From a virus: a stretch of DNA of 29,105 bases. Position 1 is the stretch's first letter. Every line of letters starts with the position of its first letter. The stretch spans positions 1 through 29,105 of the IMG/VR virus record IMGVR_UViG_3300025120_000357, one strand, 5' to 3'. The position numbers and the translations under genes were made by a program. A model generated the notes under the pieces. The model saw nothing but the letters and a program-made list of their open reading frames with translations. It made no database searches and was not told the origin of the DNA. Positions 13,932 to 20,988 of this stretch are shown here, piece by piece.

Positions 13932-14298
13932 CTCCGTGTTCTCGCAGTACGTCAGGCTTCGCGTCACAGACTACAGAGGGATGGGGGAGTGCTACACCTG
14001 CCATTCGCAAAGATTTTGGGGCGAGGTTGATGCCGGACACTTCATGAGCCGCGCTTGTATGTCAACAAGATGGGACGAACATAACGTCCAATTCCAGTGC
14101 AAGAGGTGCAACGGCTTCCGGAGCGGGGAGCAATACCTCTTCGCCCAGCACCTCGACAGGGAGCACGGCGAAGGCACGGCGGAGGCCCTGCATATAGCCT
14201 CCAAGCAAATGCGTAAGTTCTCCCGCGAAGAGTTGGAGAGTATGTACCACCACTACAAAAGGCGAGTCGATGAGCTCCGGAGCACGAAAGGACTTTGA
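13789..14298 (+). CDS. ninG: NinG/Rap-like recombination protein (HNH-type)
   Basis: A 169-residue protein, basic at its N-terminus. It shows the NinG (Rap) family signature: KKLDSVFSQYVRLRVTDYRG, then GECYTCHSQRFWGEVDAGHF with MSRACMSTRWDEHNVQFQCK and CNGFRSGEQYLFAQHLD. The CxxC pairs and histidines form the predicted zinc site of an HNH-like fold. In lambda, Rap acts on branched recombination intermediates. The only upstream start is GTG 13789, which gives a 143-nt overlap with the previous gene, so the true start is uncertain; the family core begins around residue 44. Confidence 0.85.
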   Translation: MLNKRKNSRKPAKSSPSKSTKGDGGSISRTKAPKKKRFNRSAAVKKLDSVFSQYVRLRVTDYRGMGECYTCHSQRFWGEVDAGHFMSRACMSTRWDEHNVQFQCKRCNGFRSGEQYLFAQHLDREHGEGTAEALHIASKQMRKFSREELESMYHHYKRRVDELRSTKGL

Positions 14299-14749
14299 CG
14301 CCTGGTTCTCCGAAAGCTACGAGGAACTCGTGGCCATAGGTCAACGCCTCCACCGGGACTCCCGTGACCTCGTGCACCACACTTACCTCGAATGCGTCGA
14401 GAGGATAGAGCGCAACCCCGAGGTGGTGCGCAACCTGCCCGGATACTTTCACCGCTCTATGTGGACGGCTTCGGCCAACGTCTTCCGCAAGCTCTACACC
14501 TTCCACCCGACGACAGAGGTAGAGCCTGTCAGCGACTACGACTTGAGCGAGGCGATCCGCAAAGAGGAGGCCCTCATCATGGCCAACCATCTCTCGTGGT
14601 TTGACAGAACGGTCCTCACGCTTTACCTTGAGGGGTGGAGTATGGCCGAGGTCGCCCGAGGGTCGGGCGTGAACGTGAACACCTTGTACAAGTCAATCGA
14701 ACAATCCAAAAAAAAGCTCCGAGATGTTATTCGTAGACGCACACCGTAG
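14270..14749 (+). CDS. Phage-encoded sigma-70-like (ECF-type) sigma factor
   Basis: A 159-residue protein with the two-domain plan of small sigma factors. Residues 25-70 resemble region 2 (HRDSRDLVHHTYLECVERI; NLPGYFHRSMWTASANVFRK), and residues 105-155 resemble region 4 with a helix-turn-helix (WFDRTVLTLYLEGWSMAEVA; NVNTLYKSIEQSKKKLRDVI). It would redirect host RNA polymerase, most likely to late genes. ATG 14270 overlaps the end of ninG by 29 nt; its 3' end overlaps the next gene by 26 nt. Confidence 0.7.
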   Translation: MSSGARKDFDAWFSESYEELVAIGQRLHRDSRDLVHHTYLECVERIERNPEVVRNLPGYFHRSMWTASANVFRKLYTFHPTTEVEPVSDYDLSEAIRKEEALIMANHLSWFDRTVLTLYLEGWSMAEVARGSGVNVNTLYKSIEQSKKKLRDVIRRRTP

Positions 14750-15113
14750 GGCCGAGAGGCTCGCCACCTGTAAAGAATGCGAGCACTACGTCGAGAAGAC
14801 GAAGTCGTGCGGGCCTCTTATCAAGGAAGCCTTCACGGACTCCCCTTTGTGCGGGTGTTATATGCCCGCCAAGACCAAGCTCAAGGTCGCCTCGTGTCCC
14901 CTCGACAAGTGGGAGGCTACCATCTCCCCCGAAGAGATAGAAGAGATTCGAGAGTTCCTCAACAGGGACAAGGACAAGCTCACCAAACAAGAGCTGACCG
15001 CCTTCTCTCGGAAGTACCTAAACGGAAAGGCCGCAAGCTCCTGTCCTCCATGCAACAGAACACTGATGAACAAACTTAAACACATAGTTGACAATGCCGA
15101 TTCCCAAGCCTGA
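14724..15113 (+). CDS. Cys-rich, probably zinc-binding small protein
   Basis: A 129-residue protein. Its N-terminal half has several Cys residues in a metal-site pattern: CKECEHY, SCGP, PLCGCYMPAKTKLKVASCP. This arrangement recurs in Bacteroidota phages, with no known function. The C-terminal segment SSCPPCNRTLMNKLKHIV adds another CxxC. It overlaps the sigma factor gene at its start and the next small gene at its end. A role in transcription or zinc-dependent binding is guesswork. Confidence 0.6.
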   Translation: MLFVDAHRRAERLATCKECEHYVEKTKSCGPLIKEAFTDSPLCGCYMPAKTKLKVASCPLDKWEATISPEEIEEIREFLNRDKDKLTKQELTAFSRKYLNGKAASSCPPCNRTLMNKLKHIVDNADSQA

Positions 15114-15234
15114 ACCACAAGAAGAGATGCAGGACTACCTCGACCGCTGTATGGCGGACGATGTTATGAGCTCCGAGTACCCCAACAGAATGCAACGCCT
15201 CGCAATATGCGCCAAAGAATGGACCAAGAAATAA
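15094..15234 (+). CDS. Small conserved phage protein
   Basis: A 46-residue protein: MPIPKPEPQEEMQDYLDRCM, then ADDVMSSEYP and QRLAICAKEW. The P-E-x-x-x-x-x-F/Y-x-x-R-C-M ... Q-R-x-A-x-C motif is widespread in phages as a small protein or as a domain of larger structural proteins; its function is unknown. It overlaps the previous gene by 20 nt and the next gene by 16 nt. Confidence 0.65.
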   Translation: MPIPKPEPQEEMQDYLDRCMADDVMSSEYPNRMQRLAICAKEWTKK

Positions 15235-15563
15235 ACACCAACGTGTGGATGATGGTGGGAGCCATAGAGCGACCAAGAGACCACGGAAAGAAAGCCGAGA
15301 AGCGCAAGGTCGAACGCGCCATAGATATGTGGGGCTACACCTGGGACGAAATCATGGACGACAACCGACAGGCGTACAGGGTAGAGGCTCGGATGATAAT
15401 CGCGAAGTATCTTCGGGACAAGAAGTGGACCCTTAAAGCCATAGGCACATACATGGGGGGACGCGATCACGCCACGGCCCGATACAACGTCATCAAGTGC
15501 GAGGACTTCATCCATACGGAGAAGGACTTCCGCGCGAAATATTATCAATTCCTAAACGCATGA
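15219..15563 (+). CDS. Protein with DnaA domain IV-like helix-turn-helix
   Basis: A 114-residue protein. Its C-terminal part (VEARMIIAKYLRDKKWTLKA; IGTYMGGRDHATARYNVIKC) closely follows the DnaA-box-binding signature of DnaA domain IV (GGRDHxT with preceding helices). It has no ATPase domain. It may bind DnaA-box-like sites to start phage replication or block host initiation; neither is shown here. ATG 15219 is chosen; ATG 15207 in frame also exists. Its end overlaps the next ATG (ATGA). Confidence 0.7.
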   Translation: MDQEINTNVWMMVGAIERPRDHGKKAEKRKVERAIDMWGYTWDEIMDDNRQAYRVEARMIIAKYLRDKKWTLKAIGTYMGGRDHATARYNVIKCEDFIHTEKDFRAKYYQFLNA

Positions 15564-15796
15564 CCCTCCGCAAAGTTAAACGCCTACTCAACGAGTGCGA
15601 CGACTTCCTCGTCTTTACAATGACGAAGAGCAATGAAGAAACCGCCAACTTCGGCGTCTACCATAAAGACCCCGAGAGCTGGGAGATACTCCTTAACCTT
15701 GCCGTCAACGATTACCAGGTCAGAGAAACCCTACGAAACGTCCTCAATGCAGCCGATACATATAGAGCCGAGCAAGCTTCGGACGAGTCCGAGTAA
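15560..15796 (+). CDS. Small phage protein, unknown
   Basis: A 78-residue acidic protein: MTLRKVKRLLNECDDFLVFT at the N-terminus, then NFGVYHKDPESWEILLNLAV, and a helical acidic end. No family recognised. ATG 15560 overlaps the previous stop (ATGA); its 3' end overlaps the ParB-methyltransferase gene by 50 nt. The longer in-frame extension upstream to 15497 lies entirely within the previous gene and is rejected. Confidence 0.6.
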   Translation: MTLRKVKRLLNECDDFLVFTMTKSNEETANFGVYHKDPESWEILLNLAVNDYQVRETLRNVLNAADTYRAEQASDESE

Positions 15797-16796
15797 CCCC
15801 CGAGCCATCCGGGACAACGCGATGGAGAAACTCATGCTCTCGATTGCAGAAGACCCGGAGCTCATGGAGGCCCGTCCTTTGATTGTAAACGACAGGATGG
15901 AGGTGTTGGCAGGCAACCAACGTTTGAGGGCCTGTATAGCCCTTGAATGGCCCACCGTGCCTTGTGTGGTTGTTGACTGGGACGAGGCGAAGCAACGCCG
16001 CGCCATGATTAAGGACAACGTCTCCGCAGGCGAGTGGGATCAAGATATGCTTGCCAACGAGTGGGAGGTAGAAGAACTCAAAGAGATGGGGCTCAATCTT
16101 GATTGGGACGAACCCGAGGAGAGGGAGGGACTTACCGACCCCGACGACGTGCCGGAAGTACCGGAGGAGCCCACCACCAAACTCGGAGACGTATGGCTCT
16201 TGGGTGAGCACCGTGTCATGTGTGGCGACTCGACCAAAGCCGAGGACGTGGAACGACTTATGGACGGCGCTACGGCTGAAGCGCTTGTAACAGACCCTCC
16301 CTATGGTATCGGCATAAGCTCAAACCCCGTACGGCAGAAACACGAGAAAAAAAACTGGGATGCGTCGGCAGTAGAGCCCAAGCAATTTTTGGACATGGTA
16401 GAACAAGCAATTATTTGGGGAGGCAATTACTTTGACCTCCCTCCCGCAAAAGGCTTTTTTGTATGGGATAAAAAACAGCCCGAGAACTTTACGCTTGCCA
16501 TGTGCGAACAGGCTTGGACCAACATTGACACCCCCGCCAAAATCTACCGTTTAAGCGTGACATCCTACGCAAAAGAACACCCCACGCAAAAACCCGTCGA
16601 CCTCATGGAGTGGTGCATAGAGAAAACACAAGGCACAATCTTTGACCCATTTTTGGGTTCAGGGTCAACACTCATTGCCGCAGAGAAGACGGGGCGCAAA
16701 TGCTACGGGATGGAACTAGACCCTAAATACTGCGACGTAATTGTAAAGCGATGGGAAGCATTCACAGGTAAAAAAGCCACACTATGGAAGCAATGA
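15747..16796 (+). CDS. ParB-like nuclease/DNA methyltransferase fusion
   Basis: A 349-residue two-domain protein. Residues 1-100 are a ParB/Spo0J-like N-terminal domain (SPSNPRAIRDN; RPLIVNDRMEVLAGNQRLRA). Residues about 155-349 are an N6-adenine or N4-cytosine methyltransferase with the catalytic DPPYG at 183-187 and the AdoMet-binding FDPFLGSGSTLIAAE from 299, in the beta-class order. Such fusions are common in phages and usually protect DNA from host restriction. ATG 15747 is chosen; more upstream in-frame sequence is a shadow of the previous gene. Bases 16381-16500 are 40-45% G+C, lower than most of the window. No restriction partner gene is present. Confidence 0.85.
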   Translation: MQPIHIEPSKLRTSPSNPRAIRDNAMEKLMLSIAEDPELMEARPLIVNDRMEVLAGNQRLRACIALEWPTVPCVVVDWDEAKQRRAMIKDNVSAGEWDQDMLANEWEVEELKEMGLNLDWDEPEEREGLTDPDDVPEVPEEPTTKLGDVWLLGEHRVMCGDSTKAEDVERLMDGATAEALVTDPPYGIGISSNPVRQKHEKKNWDASAVEPKQFLDMVEQAIIWGGNYFDLPPAKGFFVWDKKQPENFTLAMCEQAWTNIDTPAKIYRLSVTSYAKEHPTQKPVDLMEWCIEKTQGTIFDPFLGSGSTLIAAEKTGRKCYGMELDPKYCDVIVKRWEAFTGKKATLWKQ

Positions 16797-17146
16797 AAGC
16801 CAACAAAACCGACACCAAAAAAGAGGCGATGCTACAAGCCCTCGAGAGGTCGCTCGGGATCGTGACCACCGCTTGCAATGCCGTAGGCATCAACAGGTCC
16901 ACCCATTACGAATGGCTCAAGAGAGACCCGGAATACGCCCAGGACGTCCGAAACATCGAAGGGCGCACCCTGGACTTCGCAGAGAGCCACCTTCACAAGC
17001 TTATCAAAGAGGGCAACCCAGCCGCCACCATCTTCTTCCTGAAGACGAAGGGCAAGCGTAGGGGGTACGTGGAGAGGCAAGAGATAGAGGTGGCAGAGAA
17101 GAAGCCCCTCTCGTGGTTCACCGACGACAACTCGAGCGTCTCATGA
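16784..17146 (+). CDS. Terminase small subunit-like protein
   Basis: A 120-residue protein with a helix-turn-helix (TTACNAVGINRSTHYEWLKR) followed by DPEYAQDVRNIEGRTLDFAE and a helical oligomerisation-like segment (HLHKLIKEGNPAATIFFLKT) ending with KGKRRGY, the layout of phage small terminases that bind packaging DNA. ATG 16784 is preferred over ATG 16793 because its leader, aaaaagccacact, matches other starts in this genome. It overlaps the methyltransferase gene by 13 nt. The large terminase follows, separated by two genes. Confidence 0.75.
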   Translation: MEAMKANKTDTKKEAMLQALERSLGIVTTACNAVGINRSTHYEWLKRDPEYAQDVRNIEGRTLDFAESHLHKLIKEGNPAATIFFLKTKGKRRGYVERQEIEVAEKKPLSWFTDDNSSVS

Positions 17147-17331
17147 CCAAGAGGGAAAACAAGATACTCGTGGCCCGCTTGCTTAACGAGCGCGGATTGC
17201 CGTTTGAGTTTATGCCCTCGGGTCAATTCAAGGTCCAAGGCATCTTCTATAATTACAGGGCCAAGAGCTACGCCAAGGGTGGGGAGTGGTATCGCTTTAA
17301 TTCTCACAAGGACTTTGTGAATAGTTTATGA
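17143..17331 (+). CDS. Small protein between terminase subunits, unknown
   Basis: A 62-residue basic protein: MTKRENKILVARLLNERGLP, then GQFKVQGIFYNYRAKSYAKG and FNSHKDFVNSL. It could be a small fold with beta-strands and helices; not recognised. ATG 17143 and its stop lie in ATGA overlaps on both sides, so it is translated together with the small terminase and the methyltransferase. Confidence 0.6.
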   Translation: MTKRENKILVARLLNERGLPFEFMPSGQFKVQGIFYNYRAKSYAKGGEWYRFNSHKDFVNSL

Positions 17332-17927
17332 TTGACCTCCGCCACATTGACTGCATGGAGTACCTCGCCACCTGCGAGGACAACGCGTTTGAGCTTGCCA
17401 TTGTAGATCCGCCATATACAAACAACATCCAAGGTCTTAAAGCGGGAAACAATCGGTCACACTTTAATTACGAAGCCTTGTCGCAACCACCAACATCATC
17501 ATATATAAACGAGCTTTTTAGGATTAGTCACAACCAAATAGTTTTCGGATTTAACTATTTTCTAAACCTTATGCCTGCGACCAATTCTGTTTTGTGTTGG
17601 TGGAAACATCAGAACGGGCATTTTTCGGAATGCGAATACGCATGGAGTTCATTTGGCAAAAGCAGGTTATTTGACAGACCTTATCAAAAAGACATTGGCA
17701 ACAAAATCCACCCAACGCAAAAGCCTGTCGAGCTGTACGAGTGGCTTCTCATGAACTACGCCAAGGAGGGCGACCGCATCCTTGACACGCACCTCGGCAG
17801 TGGCTCCATTGCCATCGCTTGCCACAATCTCGGGTTTGACCTCGTGGGGTGTGAGCTGGACAAGGACTACTTCGACGCCGCAAGCAATCGCCTAGAGAAG
17901 CACAAGCAACAACTCCGGATGTTTTGA
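17328..17927 (+). CDS. DNA methyltransferase (N6-adenine or N4-cytosine type)
   Basis: A 199-residue stand-alone methyltransferase. The catalytic motif DPPY is at residues 27-30 and the AdoMet site DTHLGSGSIAIACHNLGF begins at 153, with HPTQKPVELYEWLL ahead of it, the order of beta-class enzymes. The middle part (about residues 45-125), expected to read the DNA target, is encoded by clearly AT-rich DNA (91 of 240 bases G or C over 17461-17700), while the flanks reach 63%. It is short for the class but has all visible core motifs. It is coupled by ATGA at both ends and lies between the terminase genes. No nuclease partner is present, so it likely protects the phage genome. Confidence 0.85.
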   Translation: MIDLRHIDCMEYLATCEDNAFELAIVDPPYTNNIQGLKAGNNRSHFNYEALSQPPTSSYINELFRISHNQIVFGFNYFLNLMPATNSVLCWWKHQNGHFSECEYAWSSFGKSRLFDRPYQKDIGNKIHPTQKPVELYEWLLMNYAKEGDRILDTHLGSGSIAIACHNLGFDLVGCELDKDYFDAASNRLEKHKQQLRMF

Positions 17928-19093
17928 GGCAACCCGCCACATACTACCACGTCAAAACTTCAGACGCCAAGGTGCAGGTCCACCAAGGCGGGACACGTAG
18001 CGGCAAGACCTACTCTATACTCACCGCCCTCGTGGAGCTATGCCACCGCAACGAGAACGCGGGGTCAGTCATAACCATAGCACGGAAGACATTCCCCGCG
18101 ATCCGTGCCTCTGTCATGCGGGACTTCTTCGAGATACTCGAGAGGGAGGGAATCTACGACGTCAACCTCCACAACAAGAGCGAGGCTACCTACGTCCTCT
18201 TCGGAAACCTCGTGGAGTTCATCAGCGTAGACCAGCCCGCGAAGGTCAGGGGCAGGCGCCGAAATTTGCTTTTTTGCAACGAGGCGACGGAGCTGACCTT
18301 GGAGGACTGGCGGCAGCTAATAATGCGTACTACAGGCATGGAGGGAGGGCCCACAGCCATCATCGACTTCAACCCCTCGGACGAGTTCCACTGGATATAC
18401 GACCACGTGCTCACAAGGGACGACCATGAGTTCTTTCAAACCACATACAGGGACAACCCCTACCTCACGCCCAACACGGTGGCAGAGATTGAACGCCTAC
18501 AAGATGCCGACCCCGACTACTGGCGGGTCTATGGATTGGGAGAGCGTGGGGTAAGCCGTGCCACCATCCTCACACATTATAAGCAAGTGCCCCAGGTTCC
18601 CGACGGGTGGAAGCTTATGACCGTGGGCCTCGACTTCGGATATACCAACGACCCCACCGCCATCGTAAAGGTCTACACGGACGGGCATGGCTTCTGCCTC
18701 GACGAGATATGCTACGCCACCGGACTCACCAACGCGGACATCTCCCGCACCCTCAAAGAGGCCGAGGTGGGAAAGACCATGGTAGTGGCTGACTCGGCAG
18801 AACCCAAGAGTATCGACGACATCCACGGCCACGGCATCAACGTCCACCCCGCCCGCAAGGGTAGGGACTCGGTGCGCTCGGGCATCGACTTCCTACGCTC
18901 CCGTCCTCTCCTTATCACAGAGAGAAGCCTCAACGGCATCAAAGAGCTCCGGAACTACAAGTGGAAGGAGGACAAGAACGGGCGTCAAATCAACGAGCCC
19001 GTGGACGCCTTCAACCACTTCATCGACGCCACGCGCTACGCGATCACATGGAATCAAACGAACCCCAACTTTGGGCAGTACGCCCTCGGCTAA
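17924..19093 (+). CDS. terL: Terminase large subunit
   Basis: A 389-residue ATP-driven DNA packaging motor and nuclease. The ATPase part has Walker A GGTRSGKT (residues 22-29) and a Walker B-like LLFCNEAT with E120. The RNase H-like nuclease part has D237 in GLDFGYTNDPT, D290 in VVADSAEP, and D361 in VDAFNHFIDATRY. This is the PBSX/Terminase_3 arrangement at a typical, slightly short length. It begins at TTG 17924 in a 4-nt overlap (TTGA) with the methyltransferase stop; an ATG start would lose the N-terminus and Walker A. Packaging mode (cos or headful) cannot be read from this gene alone. Confidence 0.9.
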   Translation: MRQPATYYHVKTSDAKVQVHQGGTRSGKTYSILTALVELCHRNENAGSVITIARKTFPAIRASVMRDFFEILEREGIYDVNLHNKSEATYVLFGNLVEFISVDQPAKVRGRRRNLLFCNEATELTLEDWRQLIMRTTGMEGGPTAIIDFNPSDEFHWIYDHVLTRDDHEFFQTTYRDNPYLTPNTVAEIERLQDADPDYWRVYGLGERGVSRATILTHYKQVPQVPDGWKLMTVGLDFGYTNDPTAIVKVYTDGHGFCLDEICYATGLTNADISRTLKEAEVGKTMVVADSAEPKSIDDIHGHGINVHPARKGRDSVRSGIDFLRSRPLLITERSLNGIKELRNYKWKEDKNGRQINEPVDAFNHFIDATRYAITWNQTNPNFGQYALG

Positions 19094-19127
19094 CTTCAGG
19101 AAACCAAACCTTTGAACTCAATAAGAT

Positions 19128-19781
19128 ATGAAGCTCCGCCTTCCCGCCAACTATTCAGACCTCACACTCAAGCACCTCCAGGTGTTGGAGACATCGACCG
19201 ACCCTGTGGCACGGGTGCAAGCCGTCACGGGTCTCACCTTTGCAGAGCTACGCAAGATGCCCCACCAACTTATCGCAGAGGCAGACAATCACATCGACCA
19301 CCTGCTCTCTCGTGAGGTGTCGCACTTTCAAAAGACGCTCACCCTAGACGGGGTAGAGTACGGCTTCATTCCCGACTGGGCAACCTTTAGCGCGGGGGAG
19401 TGGATTGATATGGAGTCCGCCACACGGGACTTTTGGAAGACGGCCACCAAGGCCATGTCTATCCTCTACCGACCCATCGACAGGAAGTGGGGGGACAAGT
19501 ACACCATCGCCGACTACACGGCCAATGAAGACCCCAAGCCTTTCGAGGCTATGCCCGCTCCATCTGTGGCGGGTGCGTTGCTTTTTTTTTGGACTACCGA
19601 AACCGAACGACGGAGAGCTATGGAGTCCTCTTTAATCAACACGGCGACGGAGGCGATCCGTTCTATGACAAGTGGGAATGGTATCCGGCCCTCTACTCTT
19701 TGGCTGGGGAGGATGTTCTCAAGGTGGACGAAGTCACCCGCCTCACCGTCGGCCACGTATTCACCCACCTCGCCTTCCTGA
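19128..19781 (+). CDS. Tail assembly chaperone-like protein, zero-frame product
   Basis: A 217-residue product of the unshifted frame. Residues 1-150 are clearly coding: MKLRLPANYSDLTLKHLQVL, VTGLTFAELRKMP, VEYGFIPDWATFSAGEWIDM, then a helical stretch ending APSVAGALLFFW. After the T-run the zero frame continues into RWTKSPASPSATYSPTSPS-like low-complexity sequence, which reads like a shadow of the -1 frame. The shorter product may still be the major one, as gpG is relative to gpGT in lambda. Position after the terminase and before the tail-terminator gene fits the tail module. Confidence 0.55.
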   Translation: MKLRLPANYSDLTLKHLQVLETSTDPVARVQAVTGLTFAELRKMPHQLIAEADNHIDHLLSREVSHFQKTLTLDGVEYGFIPDWATFSAGEWIDMESATRDFWKTATKAMSILYRPIDRKWGDKYTIADYTANEDPKPFEAMPAPSVAGALLFFWTTETERRRAMESSLINTATEAIRSMTSGNGIRPSTLWLGRMFSRWTKSPASPSATYSPTSPS

Positions 19782-19831
19782 AAGATTTGGAGTACAAGCG
19801 CAAACAAGACAAAGCAATGGCCCGCACATGA
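19128..19831 (+). CDS. Tail assembly chaperone-like protein, -1 frameshift product
   Basis: If ribosomes slip back one base at 19583-19589, the first 154 residues join 80 residues of the -1 frame (DYRNRTTESYGVLF...). That tail includes FYDKWEWYPALYSLAGED, VLKVDEVTRLTVGHVFTHLA and LKDLEYKRKQ, which has normal protein composition and resembles C-termini of tail proteins in this phage group. Its stop forms an ATGA overlap with the next gene, as at many junctions here, which supports real translation of this frame. Together with the zero-frame product this is the two-product pattern of phage tail chaperones (lambda G/GT). A missing T in the run would instead make it one plain gene. Confidence 0.6.
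19583..19589 (+). promoter_or_regulatory. Candidate -1 ribosomal slippery site T TTT TTT
   Basis: Within a run of nine T (19582-19590), the zero-frame codons are CTT TTT TTT TGG; T TTT TTT fits the X XXY YYZ slippery rule. After a -1 slip the frame continues TTG GAC TAC. GGACT at 19591-19595 and AGTCC at 19624-19628 could form a weak 5-bp downstream stem. Confidence 0.55.
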
Positions 19832-20988
19832 TTACCTTCAACAATATCGTCTCCAAGTTCGAGGAGTTCTGTACGGACCACTTCTTCATCAAGACGTTCT
19901 CGTATGGCTCTCCTGCGGACGTGGACCTCGACAAGTTCGAGCAGTACCCCCTCCTCCATCTCGTGTACACCGGAGGCGATTACAACTCACCCAAGGCCAA
20001 GACCTACAACCTCGAGGTCTACATCCTCACCCTGCCCCCTTCCGAGGCAGACAAGAACGCCCAACAGAAGGAAGCGATAAGCGACGCGGAGCAGGTAGCC
20101 GAGGACATCCTCGCGGACATTCAGAACGGAGGCAATATCTTCCAATTCGGGTTCATGTACGACCTGGTCAACGCCTCGGTGACACCTTTGGAAGAAGAGA
20201 AGAGCAACGCCCTTGCAGGGTGTCTCCTCGATATGGCCATCCAAGTGCCATATACCTACGACTCGTGCAACGCTCCCCTCACGGGAGTAGAGCCCGAGGG
20301 TAGCACCACCCCCAGTTTCAAGGCGCGGGGCCTTCTACGGGTACGCGAAGAGGACGGAAGCCCGGACGTGTTAAGCGTGGCCACCATGAACGTACCGAAC
20401 GGATCGCTGACCGACGACGGAGACGGGGAGATATCCTTGACGTTTGACAGCTTGCCAACAGGGTCAGAGGGGCAGACCCTCGTATACCAAAGTGGCGCGT
20501 GGGTCGCAGGGTATCCCATATCGACAGGGCAACAAACCATCTTCAAAAGGTTTAGCCCGTCAACACAAAGGACGCTCAACGTCGGTTTGACCACTTGGAA
20601 CTTTGGCGACCTCTTGGGGGGTAGTGTCACCTTTGACAACGCTATCCGGGCAGGGGCCGCCTTTGGGTTTAACTCAACGGGCCTGACGCTCCAAGCCTCT
20701 CCCATTACCGCAAACAGCGACGTACAAGTGGAGGTGAAGTACGAGATAACCTTGGACACAGCGGGCACGTGTGTGCCTTCTATAGTCAACAAGACAGGCT
20801 TCTTTGGCCAAGTTGCTATGGCCTTCCCAACCCATACGGCGGCAGGGACAACTACCCACACCGTGACAAGCAACACAACGCAAAGCCTGTTCTACCAACT
20901 CTCGAATACCATAGGCTTCTCGTTCTTTAGCACGGTGACAGGCACGTACCGCATCCACTACATCAAAGTCACAATCGACCATGCATAA
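19828..20988 (+). CDS. Tail terminator-like protein fused to a C-terminal beta-rich domain
   Basis: A 386-residue protein. Residues 1-140 resemble tail-terminator or completion proteins: MITFNNIVSKFEEFCTDHFF, FEQYPLLHLVYTG, NLEVYILTLPPSEADKNAQQ and DAEQVAEDILADIQNGG. Residues 150-386 form a separate beta-rich part with LLRVREEDGSPDV, GSLTDDGDGEISLTF and GQTLVYQSGAWVAG, motifs I associate with phage fibre or surface domains, followed by a jelly-roll-like pattern. Normal terminators are about 130-170 residues, so this is a fusion. ATG 19828 overlaps the preceding -1 frame stop (ATGA). The in-frame extension to 19672 is a shadow of the chaperone gene. Confidence 0.65.
   Translation: MITFNNIVSKFEEFCTDHFFIKTFSYGSPADVDLDKFEQYPLLHLVYTGGDYNSPKAKTYNLEVYILTLPPSEADKNAQQKEAISDAEQVAEDILADIQNGGNIFQFGFMYDLVNASVTPLEEEKSNALAGCLLDMAIQVPYTYDSCNAPLTGVEPEGSTTPSFKARGLLRVREEDGSPDVLSVATMNVPNGSLTDDGDGEISLTFDSLPTGSEGQTLVYQSGAWVAGYPISTGQQTIFKRFSPSTQRTLNVGLTTWNFGDLLGGSVTFDNAIRAGAAFGFNSTGLTLQASPITANSDVQVEVKYEITLDTAGTCVPSIVNKTGFFGQVAMAFPTHTAAGTTTHTVTSNTTQSLFYQLSNTIGFSFFSTVTGTYRIHYIKVTIDHA

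Noticed and set aside
10270-15800. Lysogeny module (integrase, repressor pair)
   Set aside because: Only small DNA-binding proteins were found; no tyrosine or serine recombinase signature in any frame, so temperate lifestyle is unsupported.
19672-19827. N-terminal extension of the tail-terminator gene
   Set aside because: It lies within the chaperone gene and its residues are a basic shadow translation; ATG 19828 has an ATGA overlap with the upstream stop.
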